A DNA stretch of 64,000 nucleotides from Verpa conica (taxonomy: Eukaryota; Ascomycota; Pezizomycetes; Pezizales; Morchellaceae), in NCBI GenBank assembly GCA_033030425.1, contig JAUFSD010000004.1, positions 1,116,001-1,180,000 on the forward strand, given 5' to 3'. Shown here in pieces: positions 51,005 to 63,652 of this stretch; the stretch's first letter is position 1; each line of letters starts with the position of its first letter. A model generated the notes under the pieces. The model was given only the letters and a program-made list of their open reading frames with translations, ran no database searches and had not been told where the DNA came from. The translations under genes were made by a program, and so were the position numbers.

Positions 51005-52888
51005 TAGTATAGGTAGCTTAGTGGGTTGTGTGAAACCCCTCCTCATCGATGTGTCGATCGGAACATTCATCGGCCGGTGACGATAAGAAAGATAAGGCAC
51101 GTAATAACGATCTGCAGCAAGCTCGAACAAGCCTTCATGCACTGTTGCCAAGTGTATGCGGCTCTGTTATGCAACCTGCAGGGCGAGTGCTGATTTGTGA
51201 TTGAGGGTATCCAAGGCCTTGCTAGGAATTTATAGGTAGGTCTATACAGATATCTTGGTATTTATCCTGGTTATTAGGGAAAATTAGATGAGTCTCATAC
51301 CTACTAGATCCTCTTCTACCTTAAGGAGGAGAAAATTCTAGCCTAAACTAGTGAAAGAATAAGACCACATTAAATATAGTGTCCTTATATCTTATATATA
51401 AAGATCTCCTTGAACCTGTATGCTATTACACTAAACTGAAACTTAGGATACAGCAGTTAGGAGACCTTTGGTCAGGCTCGCCACAGTTCTAGAGCTATTG
51501 CCTAGGCCGATTGCTTTATGAGAGCTGTTTGACCATTTTGGTATTTTAAGCTTCTGTTTGACTTGAAAGAATATATGATCTAGATACTACGGCCACAGCT
51601 GCGGGTTGAGCCTGTCTATATCTCCTTCAAAGCTAGAATCTTGACCAATTACATTCATCAGCATAAAGTCGAGGAATTCTAGGGATCGTATAATTGTAGC
51701 AAGTAAGGATATTGATCCTTTTTTTAAACAGACATATCAAGGTCTATTGATACTTATTACACCAAAAACTTTTATAAGAACTATAATAATTATATTAAGG
51801 CTAGAGTTTAAGTTATTATTATCCCACATTTTGTACCCAGAAATCAATAATGATTTGACTTAAAAAAAAAAAAAAAAGTTATTATTATCACAAAGATAGT
51901 CTCTTGGCGGATATTTTAGGTGTTTGACGAATGTAGACTTATATTAGACTTCTTCGGATCTAGGACTACAGATGTCGGTGACCATAAATCTAGATATCAA
52001 TGATTATAATGGTGATAATGATGGTGGTGGTCAAGATATAAGAGGGTTTAACTACTGAGTCTGTTAGGGCTCGTTAATTTTTTTTCCCTAGTTGAGCAGC
52101 AGATTAAATATCGAGACACCCCCGGGTGCATTTTTCTGATATCTAATAAAGTGTTATCAATATATATGTCTGGCACGCGCTCGCTTGGGTGGGAATTTGT
52201 GCCTATAGAAGAATATTAGTACCTCTACATATCTTACGTTGATCCCCAAAATCTACATCTATGTAAAAGGCTTTTTCTATCCACTTAAGTGATAACACTA
52301 TATTCTAGATAACGGGCTTTACAAATCGATCAAGATAGTAGTAATAATAACAATAATACAACAGAAATTACTACAGTTCTATCTCACCCATACCCTATAT
52401 AGGCCAAAAAAATTCTAGAATATAATCTAAGTAAGATTATTATTTTAGAGAGACTAAACAGATATAACTTTGAGAAGGCGAAATTATGCATATGATAGAT
52501 CGATCCCCGGGATTAAGATCTCCGAGTCATCTTTGGAGGCGCTACCGCAAAACTTTAGGCCATTTAGAACCTCTTTAACCCTTTTTACTCAAAATAAATA
52601 GTTACAACTAGTTTTTACTTCTACATCTCCCTTAATTTCCTAGCACAAAGCTACCAGCCATTTGATTAAGCATGATTAATGGGCTATATTTCATATAAGA
52701 GAAGGATGCTATATGTTCTAGCTACAAATAGTTTGTATGTTAATCAGACATATTAGTACCCCTTATATGAGTATCACTGTTTGCTTCTCGGAGAAGTTAT
52801 GGTATTTTTTCCCAGGGTAGTCTTAGGAATCTAGCCTACAAGCTATCAAGCAACCAGCTTCTACCAGCTATGGCACGTTAACGGGAGA

Positions 52889-52917
52889 GCCATGATGCTA
52901 CATGTAGCAAGCATGGC
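52889..52917. repeat. Near-perfect 29-base palindrome
   Basis: GCCATG ... CATGGC outer arms surround the perfect 14-base palindrome TGCTACATGTAGCA (52896-52909). It lies in the AT-rich decayed stretch. No further terminal repeat or flanking duplication was found. Confidence 0.7.
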
Positions 52918-53556
52918 TATACCATGGCACTGCCTACTACGTGATAGTAATAAAGATCTGGTCGGACTACTCTTTTAGGTATATAATGGCTTATGAGAGT
53001 GCAGGCATCTTAGAAGCGGGTACTTGGGGTTAGTGAATTCCAAGAGATGTACATAATGGCAATCAAGACCATCCCTGACTCCTTTTTGTGGGTAAAATCT
53101 TTCATCACTGTCACAAGCTCTCACTCGCACCACCGTACTACTAGGCATCCCCTTTTGTTCTCGGTCCTTTGCTATTCGACAGGACACCTGAACCGAGACA
53201 CTCGGTACATTAATCATTCTTACGAATCAACCACAGAGCACTCAAGCCGAGACCCCTAGGGTCACTCTACTTTTACCCGAAGCGCCTAAACTTTTGAGGC
53301 CGAGTAGAGCAGGCTCAGCAGCTGTGGCGACGGAGGTGTAGCTCTAGGCTTATGGGTGCTGCCGTCACCTACTCAACTAAGCCGCCCGTTGCGTAGCGCT
53401 GTCGTTATCCGCCCGCTGCCTGCTGTGCACGGACATCTTTCTCCTCTCGCTCTCACAGCGGCCTTGACTTTACCGATATTGGTTATTTTCCTTTTGCCCC
53501 ACCAACAACCCGCAACCGAAGTTGGGATCACCCGCTGACCCGAACGCAAGAAAAAT

Positions 53557-54778
53557 ATGGTGCTTCATAAAAACAGTACGGAAAAAAATACCAATAACAC
53601 CCCCCCCGTCCTGCTTGGTTTTCTCTTTCTTTTATTATTGTGATTGGTAGCGGCGGTGTTTAAGCGAGGCGCTAACGTACCTTGGGTGATAGAATGGGAT
53701 AAGAAGGCGACTCGCGCGCATGTGAGGAAGCTGAAAGCCCAGGGTAAAGAGGACGATACGAAGAAACTCAAAAGTGGAAAGAAGGAAGAGGGAGGGGCCG
53801 GGGGTAGTAAACAAGAGTTTCCGGAACTGCTAGGGGCCGAAGAGTCGGGAGTACACGACGATCAAGATTCACAAGAGGGTGAGGATGAGGAGAGGGATGG
53901 GGTGGATGATGGTGAGAGGAATGAAGGAAACAATGGGGGACAATTCAGCAGACGGAAGATGCAGAACAATGCATGGAGATATGAGCAAGAGGAGGAAGAA
54001 CCTGCCCCCGGTGAAGGTAAGCCGTCCTTGAATAAACCTTCATCAGCCAAATATACTGGTGTTGATGGTGCACCTATAGAACTAGAGGAGCCGGAGCCGG
54101 AGCCTGATTATGTTAGTATGACAATTCATCGGAAAGGCCAGTTCAATGACCCCGAGGAGGGACCTAAGGAAGATCTGGATGAGGAGTTTTTAAAAGATTT
54201 ACAAGACCAAAGATCACTAGGAGCTAGAGGAAGTGGAAGAGCGTACGGGGAAAACTGTGGCGGCATAAAGGGAAAGGTCGTCAAGGTTGACCGAAAACAG
54301 TTTGAGGATGTCACAACAAAAATAGCGGAGCAGTCGACGGCAGACGCGTTCAGACAGAGATTCGCGCCCAGAAAGGCGAAGTCTCGTGTTGGAGGTGGGG
54401 GTACAGGGGAGGACGAGTTAGACGACGTGGATTCGTTTCTGGAGGAACTGAAAGTAGTTGGTGAGACCAATTTTACTTCTAGTTTTTCCCCTCAAGCGTT
54501 TGTGCTGGCTTCCTGCTCTACAAATAAGCCAGTGGTGAACCGTTTATTGCTCCTCTCCTTTTGTCGTGACCTCTTGCTTCCCCCTTCCTTTCCTGAGTAG
54601 CTTGTTTTACGTTATTTTACTGATATTGGGTCCTGGGCCTCCTCACGCAGAGATCACCGCGAGTCGCCCAGCGGGGTCACGGGAGATAAGCGGTGGGCTT
54701 GGCAAGAGTCGCACCAACGAAAGTTACGAGCACGACAAGGACGATGACTGGCTGGACGGCATGCTAGGTGGAAGGTGA
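53557..54778 (+). CDS. Acidic protein of unknown function
   Basis: Three exons: 53557-53575 (inferred), 53651-54460 and 54651-54778, about 318 residues. Joining exon 1 gives MVLHKNTAVFKRGANVPWVI in phase; the main exon has no in-frame ATG near its start. It continues EWDKKATRAHVRKLKAQGK, then a long Glu/Asp/Lys-rich disordered part. Ordered-looking pieces are VSMTIHRKGQFNDPEEGPKE and FEDVTTKIAEQSTADAFRQ, then DSFLEEL. It ends DKDDDWLDGMLGGR. The pattern of an aromatic acidic C-terminus and helical FLEEL segment could be a docking site, but I recognise no family. The last exon was placed from phase. It is a gene with fair certainty from frame length and splicing. Confidence 0.7.
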
Positions 54779-56122
54779 GGGAATTGTACATAGGTAATAT
54801 ATATTTGCCCGTGTGTGAGATTTCTACCTGTTACCCTTTTATTCTGCATTTGTCGAACGGCAACCGTCTGTGGCCCCTACTTTGCGAAGCAAAGAGAAGG
54901 TAAGAAAAGTTAGATAGGGAAGGGCTTAGAGAATAGCAATAGTAATAATGACTCGAGGGGGCAAAGCAAAGGCGAGGGGGTGGGGGGGAAGGGGGGTGAG
55001 GATCATTTACTCGGTGAAGGAAGGATTGAACGAAAGGGGTGCACAGAATAAATATCAGGAACAGGAGGTGAAAATGCGACAATGAAAAAAAAAAAAGTAT
55101 CTCAAAAGATGAAAGGCAAAGGGAAGAACAAGACCGTAAACGTCTGAGATTTCACGCGGAGGAACTTTAAAATAATATAACAATTTATTTCGCTAGTATT
55201 TGGGGGAGAGTCCAGGTGATGAGGGAGAGCCTTTACCCTAATGATCAAACAAGACCAGTTTCATAGCCGCCCGAAGGGTTGGCGGTTGAGGGAAATATGA
55301 AACACTAAGCCCCTGGACAGGGGGGAATATGAAACGCCAGCAAAAGCGTAGACGAAAAGATCTCCCCCCGTGTGCCTGTGGGTGGTATCAAATTCGCGAG
55401 TTTGAACTGAGCCAGACTCTGTCGCTTGCTGTTTGTGCTGTATTGCTGTTTGGGCGTTCACTCTGGCGCTCGTTTCTCGCACTGTTGTCTTGTTGTTTCT
55501 AGTTCTCGTTTCTAGTCTCTAGTCTTCTCTCTTTCTCACCTCACACTCCATTGAATAATTACTTCCCTTTCCTTTTCCTTTCTCTCGTCTGTTTTCCCTT
55601 TTCTCCTCCCCCCTCTCGTTCGCTTTCTCGCAGGTACTCTGCCCACCTGTCCACATATTCATCTATCTGTATCCATCAGTTCATCCATTCATCGATCCTC
55701 CTTCTCCCTCCCTCCCTCTCCCTCCATCCACCCCGGTTACTCCTCCCTTTCTCACCCTCCATTTCCCTTCTCACCCTCGCTCTTTCTTTTCTCTGCTTAG
55801 CTTCTTTTTGGCTGCTTCACTCTGTTATTATTTCCTTCATCCAAAACCCTCCAAGAACCCCTCCAAGCCTACTCCTTCACACACTTATCCCCCCCATATA
55901 CCCCCATCCATCCCCCCTCCCTACTCCTCTTCACCCCTACCCTTCATTTCTTTTCCTCTTCTCTTCGCTTCCTCTTCTCTCACCCGCTCGCTTTCTCTCA
56001 ACGACACTTTGCTGCGGATTTGCCTGTCACTCTCGCTTCTCATCCAACATCCGCTGCTGTCTACCTCACCCTCCCATAATCCCATCAAAGCGTCGGCTTT
56101 CTCTAATTGAGCTTTATCAAAC
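54779..56122. other. Intergenic region with pyrimidine-rich leader
   Basis: About 1.3 kb. From 55500 to 56120 the strand is almost all C and T, typical of a long 5' leader of the following gene; its open frame (CCT and TCC codons) is not taken as coding. A G-rich stretch at 54960-55010 precedes it. Confidence 0.6.
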
Positions 56123-57467
56123 ATGACTACGGAGGCATTATCTGCTCCTCCCCCTCCTCCCCCTCCAGCAGTGATGGATTTGGATAGGTCGCCCTCCATT
56201 ACCCACGCCCCGTCCATCGCGGCAGCGACAACCATTTCTAAGCCCGCCAAATCTTTGAGCGCAAGCCCTGGAAAAAACTACTCCCCACCAAAGAAGGTAG
56301 CTGCGGCTTCTTCAGAGGACTCTTCGCGCTCTCCAGATCTGTATGCTCCATTTATTCTTTGTCCGTTTCAACCGCTACTTGTCGAGGCTTCTGACATGTG
56401 CGCGCAACAGGAAACGTAATGAACTACCCAAGATCATTGTCAAGAAGGAGCCAACCTCTCCCGGCCCCCCGTCCCGTCATCGTCCGGCAAAACTCAATCT
56501 TTCAAACGCCCCCAATGCCTCTTCAGGTGCTGCCACCCCGCGCACTGCCAATGGTAACCTAGCTACTATTCAGGATGTCGGCATGGCTTGTCTTTCCCCA
56601 GGGTTTTCGACCCAGGATCCAACCATGCGTGAGCAACTTCAGCGCAGTATCTCTGTGCGCGAACAACAGCGCTCCATCATTGAATCACGGCTTCAGCGCC
56701 ACGCAAAGCAAGGGCCTAATGCGGAATCAGGCTCAAGAGCTGATCGCGACGAACCCCCAGCGTCCGCACGGGATCGTAGTGATCGGGGAAGCGACAGGTC
56801 TACTCACACCCCTAGAAGGAGACCCCCGAATAGCTTGACCATTGTTCCACCACCACACCGTGCATTTGCCCACGAGCGGGTTGTACAATCAGCCCCTCTT
56901 CACCAATCGTTTACAGGCCGACACCACCCACCGCCACCATCTCATCACAATCCTCAACCACACCCCCAGAACTCTGAAGTGAATCGTTTGCCTCCCATTA
57001 CTGATGTCTTTGGTCCTAACCGTTTGGACTCGGCTCGTGGTATTAGGCCTCAGGAAGAGGGCACTAATCGACAGTACTATCCTGCTACGCGACCATCATA
57101 CCCCTCTCCCAACAACATGGCATATTCTCGCCCGCGCGAGCACCGCTCCGCTGAAGAAGCCATCGTCAACATGTCAGGTGGCCGTGAAGAGTTGTTGCCG
57201 CGAATAATCCACTACGGAGGTCACCAGCCACCCACACCACCTAGCCCCCCGCAATTACCAGCCCACACTCCATCAAAGCTGATGGTCAATGGTGTGCAAG
57301 AACACCCGCCGCATTCTAGCGGTGGAAACAAGCGGAGACGGACAAGAGAAGATTATGGAGAGCGGGATGGGAGCTATGGGAGTGACGATAGTCCAGATGC
57401 AAAGCGGAGGAAGAAGGAAGAGTTTTTGTCATTGTGCGCACGGGCGTGGGAGTTATTCCATTCTTGA
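56123..57467 (+). CDS. Nuclear-type disordered protein of unknown function
   Basis: Two exons, 56123-56340 and 56411-57467, joined in phase by a 70-base intron, about 424 residues. It starts MTTEALSAPPPPPPPAVMDL, Pro-rich. A clear helical region MREQLQRSISVREQQRSIIE-SRLQRHAK lies at about residue 145. Long Pro/His/Arg/Ser-rich disorder follows, with KRRRTRED and DAKRRKKEE basic nuclear-signal candidates near the end. The last residues EFLSLCARAWELFHS look like a short amphipathic helix, a plausible protein-binding motif. I do not recognise the family; a transcription-related role is only a guess from composition. Confidence 0.82.
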
Positions 57468-60400
57468 ATTAATAGCCGGGTGCTATATTTTGTTCGTTTA
57501 TATTCTTTTCTCTTCAGATTTATTCTTCACACATCATACTTATTTCATCACCTGGACTTATATTGTGTTTCTAACATTCTTGTATCTCATTTCTCATTGA
57601 TTATTTTTCCAAGTTTTTCTTTGGTTTGGGAACAGGCTACTGGGACCGGGTCTGGAATGGGTGGTATGGGAGGAGTCTGGGGAATCCGGGGATCTCTGGA
57701 AAAAAGAGTATACTAACAATACTCGAGGTTTATGAGCCGGGTTTTCTTTATTTCTTTTAACGTTGCAACGCGAAACGGCTGTTTAGCGTGAGGCAAAAAA
57801 GCTGCTGGACGGGGTAGGGATGGGACAGTATCGGTTTTTGGCTATTGTTTTTCATCTTGCTTTTTTATTTCGTGTACAAGGAGTCTTTTTTGTTGTATTC
57901 ACCCACCATATCTCTATCTCCTGTTGTTGTTTTTTAACTTTATTCTCTACAGCGGATAATAATTAGGGGGTTTGGGTTATTATCGGTTTATGTTGCTTGG
58001 GGCATCTCTTTCTTTACTTATTTCATTTGAGTTTTTTTATCTGTCATCTTGGTTACATACAATACCTCACTTATTACTTCTACCACAACAACCCATTATT
58101 TTCGCCTACTTTTTATTTCTTAAGTATTTCTCTTTTTGGCCCCCTTGAACACGGGTTTCCTTTTCAGGTCATCTTTTTTCCTTGTGTTTTTCCTTTTCGG
58201 ATTATCTATGGGGTGGGATTTTTGGGACTAGGGGTGGTAGGGCGGGCAGGATCGAACGAGACATGCGTGTGAACAGTACGGTTTATCTACAACAAACGGG
58301 CCTCCGGGTAGCCGGGGGACGGATGGAGCGGGTTGGACCTTAGTACTGCTGGTTTAGGGTGCTGGAAATGGAAGTGAATATATACATGTGTGTGCAAGGT
58401 CCTGATAAGTGATGTCAGTCCATGTGTATTTCATTGTGTGTTCCGTGTTGGCAAGAGGGGGGAGACCATAGTGTGTACGAGTGATGGTTTATGAATGGGA
58501 AGTAGTTGCCTATTTACTTGGACGAGTTAGCATCGAAGTAGATCGGGCCCAAAACAGCCAAAGGGACCGACTTCTTGAAACATTTCCTTTGGGGAGAGTT
58601 TGAAAGACTAGATTTACCAAGAATTTCATGATCACCAAGTGACTAAGTGCCCCAATGTTAACCGGCGTGTTACTCTAATAGCGTAAAACCATCAAAGGCT
58701 CTCATTTTTGAAAGTATCAGATACGCTAGTACGTTTGATCGTAAATTTACTTAGGCATACCCCTGATACCTAGTGTATGTTGTATGTTGATATAATCTAA
58801 GGATTTACGTTTGGTCTTGTGAATGTGGATAAGTACAAGTCCCCCCGCTACTTTTAGAGGGGAAAAGGTTATCCTGTCCGATCTAGGCTAGGCTAGCACA
58901 GGTTTCATCTCTAGTAAATGCACTTCAATTTTCTCATGTCAATAGCTACGTCGTAATCATCAATTAAAGGTTTTTAAACAAACTCTTATAATCCTTATTG
59001 ATATTTCTTGTGTTTTCGTACATTTTCAGCTAGCCTCTCTCTAGTAGGGCGTAGATTGGGGAAATCATAGCGTGGAATATCTGTCTGTAGATTAATTTAA
59101 TGTGATTCCTCTTATTTCAACGCTAGGACTAGAGACAGCGTTCATGCAAAAATAGTAAGGTAGATAAGCATAGTTATTAATGTGTATGTAACTATAGATA
59201 CTGATAAAATAAGTAACGGTATACTATACCGACATTTTTTTCTAGTAGGGTTTACTAAACTAAGCCCAAAAATATTTCCTGGTGCTTGCCGATAGTTGGT
59301 GTCCCACATATAGTGCTTAGCATAATTTATACGTATATATAGAGAAATAAGGGCAGGTAGAGAGAGAGGAGGAAGCAGAGGGGAAGGGTGATAATAGGGA
59401 GTAGTTTATGGCAATAACGAAACATAATTTATCTTTTCAGAAATTAGGGGTGTGAGCTAACTTTTGTAGAGGTAGATGAATAGTAGAAGTAGACTTATAA
59501 TATAAAAGTCCTTCGTGGTATAGTTAACGGAGTCATTATACTAAATTAGATTAAGGTAAAGGGATGGTTTTAATGGTATATCCCATCTAGCAGAACTAAG
59601 CGCGTAGGCCGGTGACTTTGATGCAAAAATTCGGGTCCTACTTCCCACGCACAAGACAAAAGTATCTAAAATACGCTAAGCGCAAGGCCAAAGGGGAGCT
59701 GAGACAAGGAGTCATGTTGCCATTCCTACTCGCCCACAAATAAAATCTGACGATCGATGATGTACCAGTACATAGATGATGGGGCGAAACTAATACCTAG
59801 AGCCTTGTTAAGGCGATATTTGAACAAATACTACCCTTTCTACTGAGTAGCCTAGAAATAACCTTTGGTAGTTCTTTAATTTGTTTGATAATTTCCTCTC
59901 AAAAAATCCTTTTCTAGTATATAGCTACATAAGCGATCGTCAGACTATATTTTTAGGCGAGTAGACCTTCTTATGAGTGGAGACGACATCTAAGTAGGTA
60001 CTGTCTCACATGACTTTATTTGCGCCAGTGGTGGATTGTGATTGAATATAAATTATCTGGTTACATAGGATTGGACTAGAGCTTCCCATATATCCACATA
60101 ATAAATACATGGATCCCTGAGGTTCCAACTGGAGCGACAAAAAACAATATCCTCCCTCTTCTCAAACCAATCTTTCTGTCCCACCCGCCTCCCATCTGCA
60201 ATTTTAGAGGAATCCAATCTACGACCCACAAAGCTCCCACAAATCAACTTAATCTGTCAGCAAATAAAACTTGAAAGAAGCAGATGACCCCATAAAAAAC
60301 CGGCCGGGTAGTATACATCAGATCTTCACGATAGTGAAGCAAAACAGCCGAAAAGTTGAGAAAGAAAAGGGGACCCAATACTCGTACACAAAAAAAGAAC

Positions 60401-60756
60401 GAAAAAAAAAGAGCCGCACGCCGTGTCTGTTCCTGTCTTTCCCGACAAACAAAGAATAAGAAATTTAAATAAAGGAAAAAAGGAGAGAAAGGAGAGAAAG
60501 AGAAAGTAAAAAGGGGGTAAAACTCAGTGAATATCGCAAGATATCGCCCAAGTAACCTCCTATATCCCCAGAGAGCAAAAAAATAAGAGCAAGGGAATAA
60601 GTAGGAGAAGGTTAGTATAAAATGACTAAAAACATAGACCCAAAGACTTATCCGTAAAGATAATAAATTATATACCAGAAAAAAAGAAAGGGCTTAATCA
60701 AAAACGGGTATTAAAGTGTAGTAGTAGTTTCTTGAAGATAGGAGACATTGCTCCAC
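57468..60756. other. T-rich and AT-rich intergenic region with a MITE-like element
   Basis: 3.3 kb: T-rich 3' flank to about 58250, then AT-rich DNA without genes. The element at 59729-59961 is listed separately. The last 400 bases are A-rich and hold the EPL1 3' end region. Confidence 0.6.
59729..59961. mobile_element. MITE-like element related to the 33958-34257 element
   Basis: Ends CTCGCCCACAAATAAAATCT and, inverted at the right, CTCGCCTAAAAATATAGTCT; both are followed by GACGATCG, giving about 28 bases with four mismatches. TA flanks at 59727-59728 and 59962-59963. The termini match those of the 33958-34257 element for about 18 bases, so they belong to one diverged family. No coding content. 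Confidence 0.85.
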
Positions 60757-63164
60757 TTAGCGCCGGACTTGATTGCTATTAGAAGGGAGGCCAGGCGAGC
60801 CGTGGCCATTCACCATCATAGCTTGGGGTGCTTGGTGCGCATGTTGGTTCATCATCGGGTATTGCTGACCGTTGACAATCCGATGTTGAATAAGTGGGGA
60901 TTGTTGATATTGCGACTGCTGCTGTAACTGAACGCTTGACATACCTGGGTGTTGTTGTTGTTGCTGTCCGTTCATCATTTGCGTTTGTTGCGTATTGATC
61001 GTAAGAGGGCCTTGGCTTCCTTGGGGCATTGCAGGCGATCCCATCATTGTTGATCGGCGCTGGTGCTGGTGCGGGTAGGCTTGGCTGTTGGTCTCAGGTG
61101 GGGGCGAGAGCATACGCGCCCGAAACTGTATGTTACTACAGTAAAGACTTAGTATCAAAGACAAATAAAATGACAATCAATAGAAGAACTTACTCGTCGT
61201 TGTTGATGTCTACATTATATACTGGAGGATAACCGTCTTCTTCTCGATCGTACTTCATGCGATCCCAAATAACTTCTTCAACATCAGCAAGCGGTTCAAA
61301 TGCCGGCCACCGTCTATCGATTCGAATACGACCACCACGCCCCACCCTTCGGCGGAAAGTGGGAACATCTCGGGAAGGCGCTTTTTTCGGAGAAGCTTGT
61401 ATGACTGAGACATGTCTTTGGGCTTGTTTGCGACTTGGACTTGACTCCGGCGAAGAATCCACAGAATCAGCAGATGCTGGAGGACTTGGGAGGAAATATG
61501 TTTGGACAGCACAGAAGGCAGCACTGGGACCCGTTGGTTTAGGGGTTTCGTGCTCGAATAGTACATCCTAAAAGAAAGTCAGAATCAACCTTGCTTTGTA
61601 TGTAGTATATTTCAAGGAAAGACAAACCCCAGTCAGGTCAATGATATTATATTTGGGGACAACTCTTGAATTTCGGAATTCAAGGTAACGCTCTGTTCTC
61701 GCCTTCTCCATTTCGAGTTTGAGAGTTGATAATTGCCTGAGGTCTGCTTCAACGGGCTTGCCGTCCTGGCGTACCTGCATCCGAGCGGTTGGGGGTGCTG
61801 TTGGGTCAACAGGCCGGGGTTTCTTTGGCTTTCCGTATAAGTTAGCAATAAGTAGAAGAAACAAGCCTAGAAGATTTGGATTCAAACCTTGGTTGTTATA
61901 AGATCATCATCGTCTCCTCTGATTCCCAATTTTCTTTTTGTTGCAATCAACGTGCGTCGATGCTCAAAGATTTGGGCTTCATACTGGAACCCGCTCTTAC
62001 GCATAGTCTCACGCTGTAGGACATCCTTGACGAGATTTCGAGCAGTGTCGAGATCCTGACGGAGTTTCTTGACCTTATCGGTGCTCTGGGCATCCGTCCT
62101 TCGGGTCTTGCGAACCTGCCGAACCTCACGGCGCCGGAAACAAACATATGGGTCGCCATCATCCTTTTCATTCCCTTGCTCAAACTACATACACCATTAG
62201 TCGGGAAGAAGAGTACACAGAGAGAAGTACGGTAACTTACTTTGAGTATGGGAATGATAGCACGCCCTTCACGAGAAACTTTTTGGTCTTTCCAATGTAG
62301 GTATATATGCTTTGCAAATGCTTTTTGCTTATCATTGATGACGCCATCGAAAGTTGTCTCCATTTCTTCGTATGAGATGATTGTCGAAACATCCATCGAC
62401 AGAAATGGTTGCCTTTGTAAAGCAGTTTTCTCTAAGTGGTCCATGATGAGTTCAAAATCATTTACCTTACATTGACCACCATTAGAACGTTTATTCGCTA
62501 TATTCATTTTCTCAAGATATTTTTCATCTTCAGCCGATATACAGTATGCAACACCACTGCAGTCCTCGACTGTAGAAGAAAACCGAATGTAGCTCGCCGG
62601 TCGATCAAACCGTCTCGGATAAAGTGATTCATAATGCCGAACCTCTATCTCAGCAGTATTGGGGGTTGGAATAAAGATTTGTGTAACTTTGGCGCCAACA
62701 ACTGCGGCTTGTGAGGCTGATATAGCAGCTTGAAGATGGTGTTCCTACATACCGGGAAACCGCACCATTAGCTATGCGTGTTGACAACATAGAAATGTAA
62801 CAAAAAAATATAAAATAAAGATATATGAGAAAAATGTATATATAATTAATTGGAAACAAAAATTCGAGACATCCAATCATCTTCCATTACCAAACAACCT
62901 GTGGTTGTGGTGATGGTGTTGCATATCAAAAACTTCTCATTCCGGAGGAGGGAACCGTCGGGTGGGCGTTCCAAAAATAGAAACTAAGAGGAGAGGACAA
63001 CGCACGATTTCTTCTTGACGCTCAACGCCCGTCTCTATCTGTGGAATATTTCTTTGAGCATCGTCGTCTACAGAGTCGATCTGATTCTCTCGGAGGACGG
63101 CCAGGGACTGCTTCGTCGACAGCTTTCGCGTCCTGAAGCGATTCCCTGTACCCGACCGAGTCAT
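60757..63164 (-). CDS. EPL1: Enhancer of polycomb-like protein 1 (NuA4 subunit Epl1)
   Basis: Scaffold of the NuA4/piccolo histone acetyltransferase. It starts MTRSGTGNRFRTRKLSTKQS at 63164 and runs through at least six exons to a stop at 60757. The EPcA region is clear: RQEEIEHHLQAAISASQ, FIPTPNTAEIEVRHYESLYPRRFDRPASYIRFSSTV, ISYEEMETTFDGVINDKQ and DGDPYVCFRRREVRQVRKTRR. A middle part follows with RPVDPTAPPTARMQVRQDGKPVEADL and the FRRRVGRGGRIRIDRRWP block. The C-terminus is Gln/Met/Pro-rich and disordered (QQQQQHPGMSS), which is common in fungal Epl1. Divergent from calcineurin B. Confidence 0.95.
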
Positions 63165-63652
63165 GGTGGCGACTCAGACGCGAAAAAATCGTCCCGACGA
63201 TATTAGATTCAGGTGAAAGAGCAAAGCTCGGGGTTTGATGGGTTCGCGAGGGATGTGATGGAAAATGATGGTTTTGTGTGGTCACAAGGGCTGAAAGAAT
63301 CGTCGCGACCCCTATCTCCTGTGGTGTTGAGGTCGGTCTATGCCACTAAGCAAAGCCTTGTTTGGCTGTATTGCATGTGTTGTGGTGGACTCATACGCTA
63401 GGCTCTAAGAGGAAAGGCGCGTAACACCACGCTGGATGACTTGGCACATACGTTCTCAGATATTCGCTACCCCTGGCAGCACGATGCCCAGATCTACTGT
63501 GCTGTAAGGAGCAGCGAGATTACCGATACAGCTCTCCTTTATCTATCACCCATCAAAAACAAACAGCTGCAACAGATATTACAACAGATACTCCCAACCC
63601 TCGCCGTCAATCTCACCATCACCTCCCCGCCTGCTAGCCCAGTCCAGCAGCC
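63165..63652. promoter_or_regulatory. Divergent promoter of EPL1 and calcineurin B
   Basis: 488 bases between the two start codons. No distinct TATA box or tract was placed. Short CCC/ACC-rich and GATT patches only. Confidence 0.5.

Larger units (their letters stand above)
48877..53556. other. Long AT-rich gene-poor region
   Basis: 4.7 kb, no confident gene. 51200-52960 is markedly AT/TpA-rich, stop-rich and contains CTAGnnn-type strings; it resembles decayed repeats. One small ORF (50774-51004) and a palindrome (52889-52917) are listed separately. Confidence 0.55.

Noticed and set aside
55551..56126. 191-residue open frame of Ser, Pro, Leu, Phe
   Set aside because: Pyrimidine-rich leader; codon content is set by base composition, and the true gene starts at 56123 in another frame.
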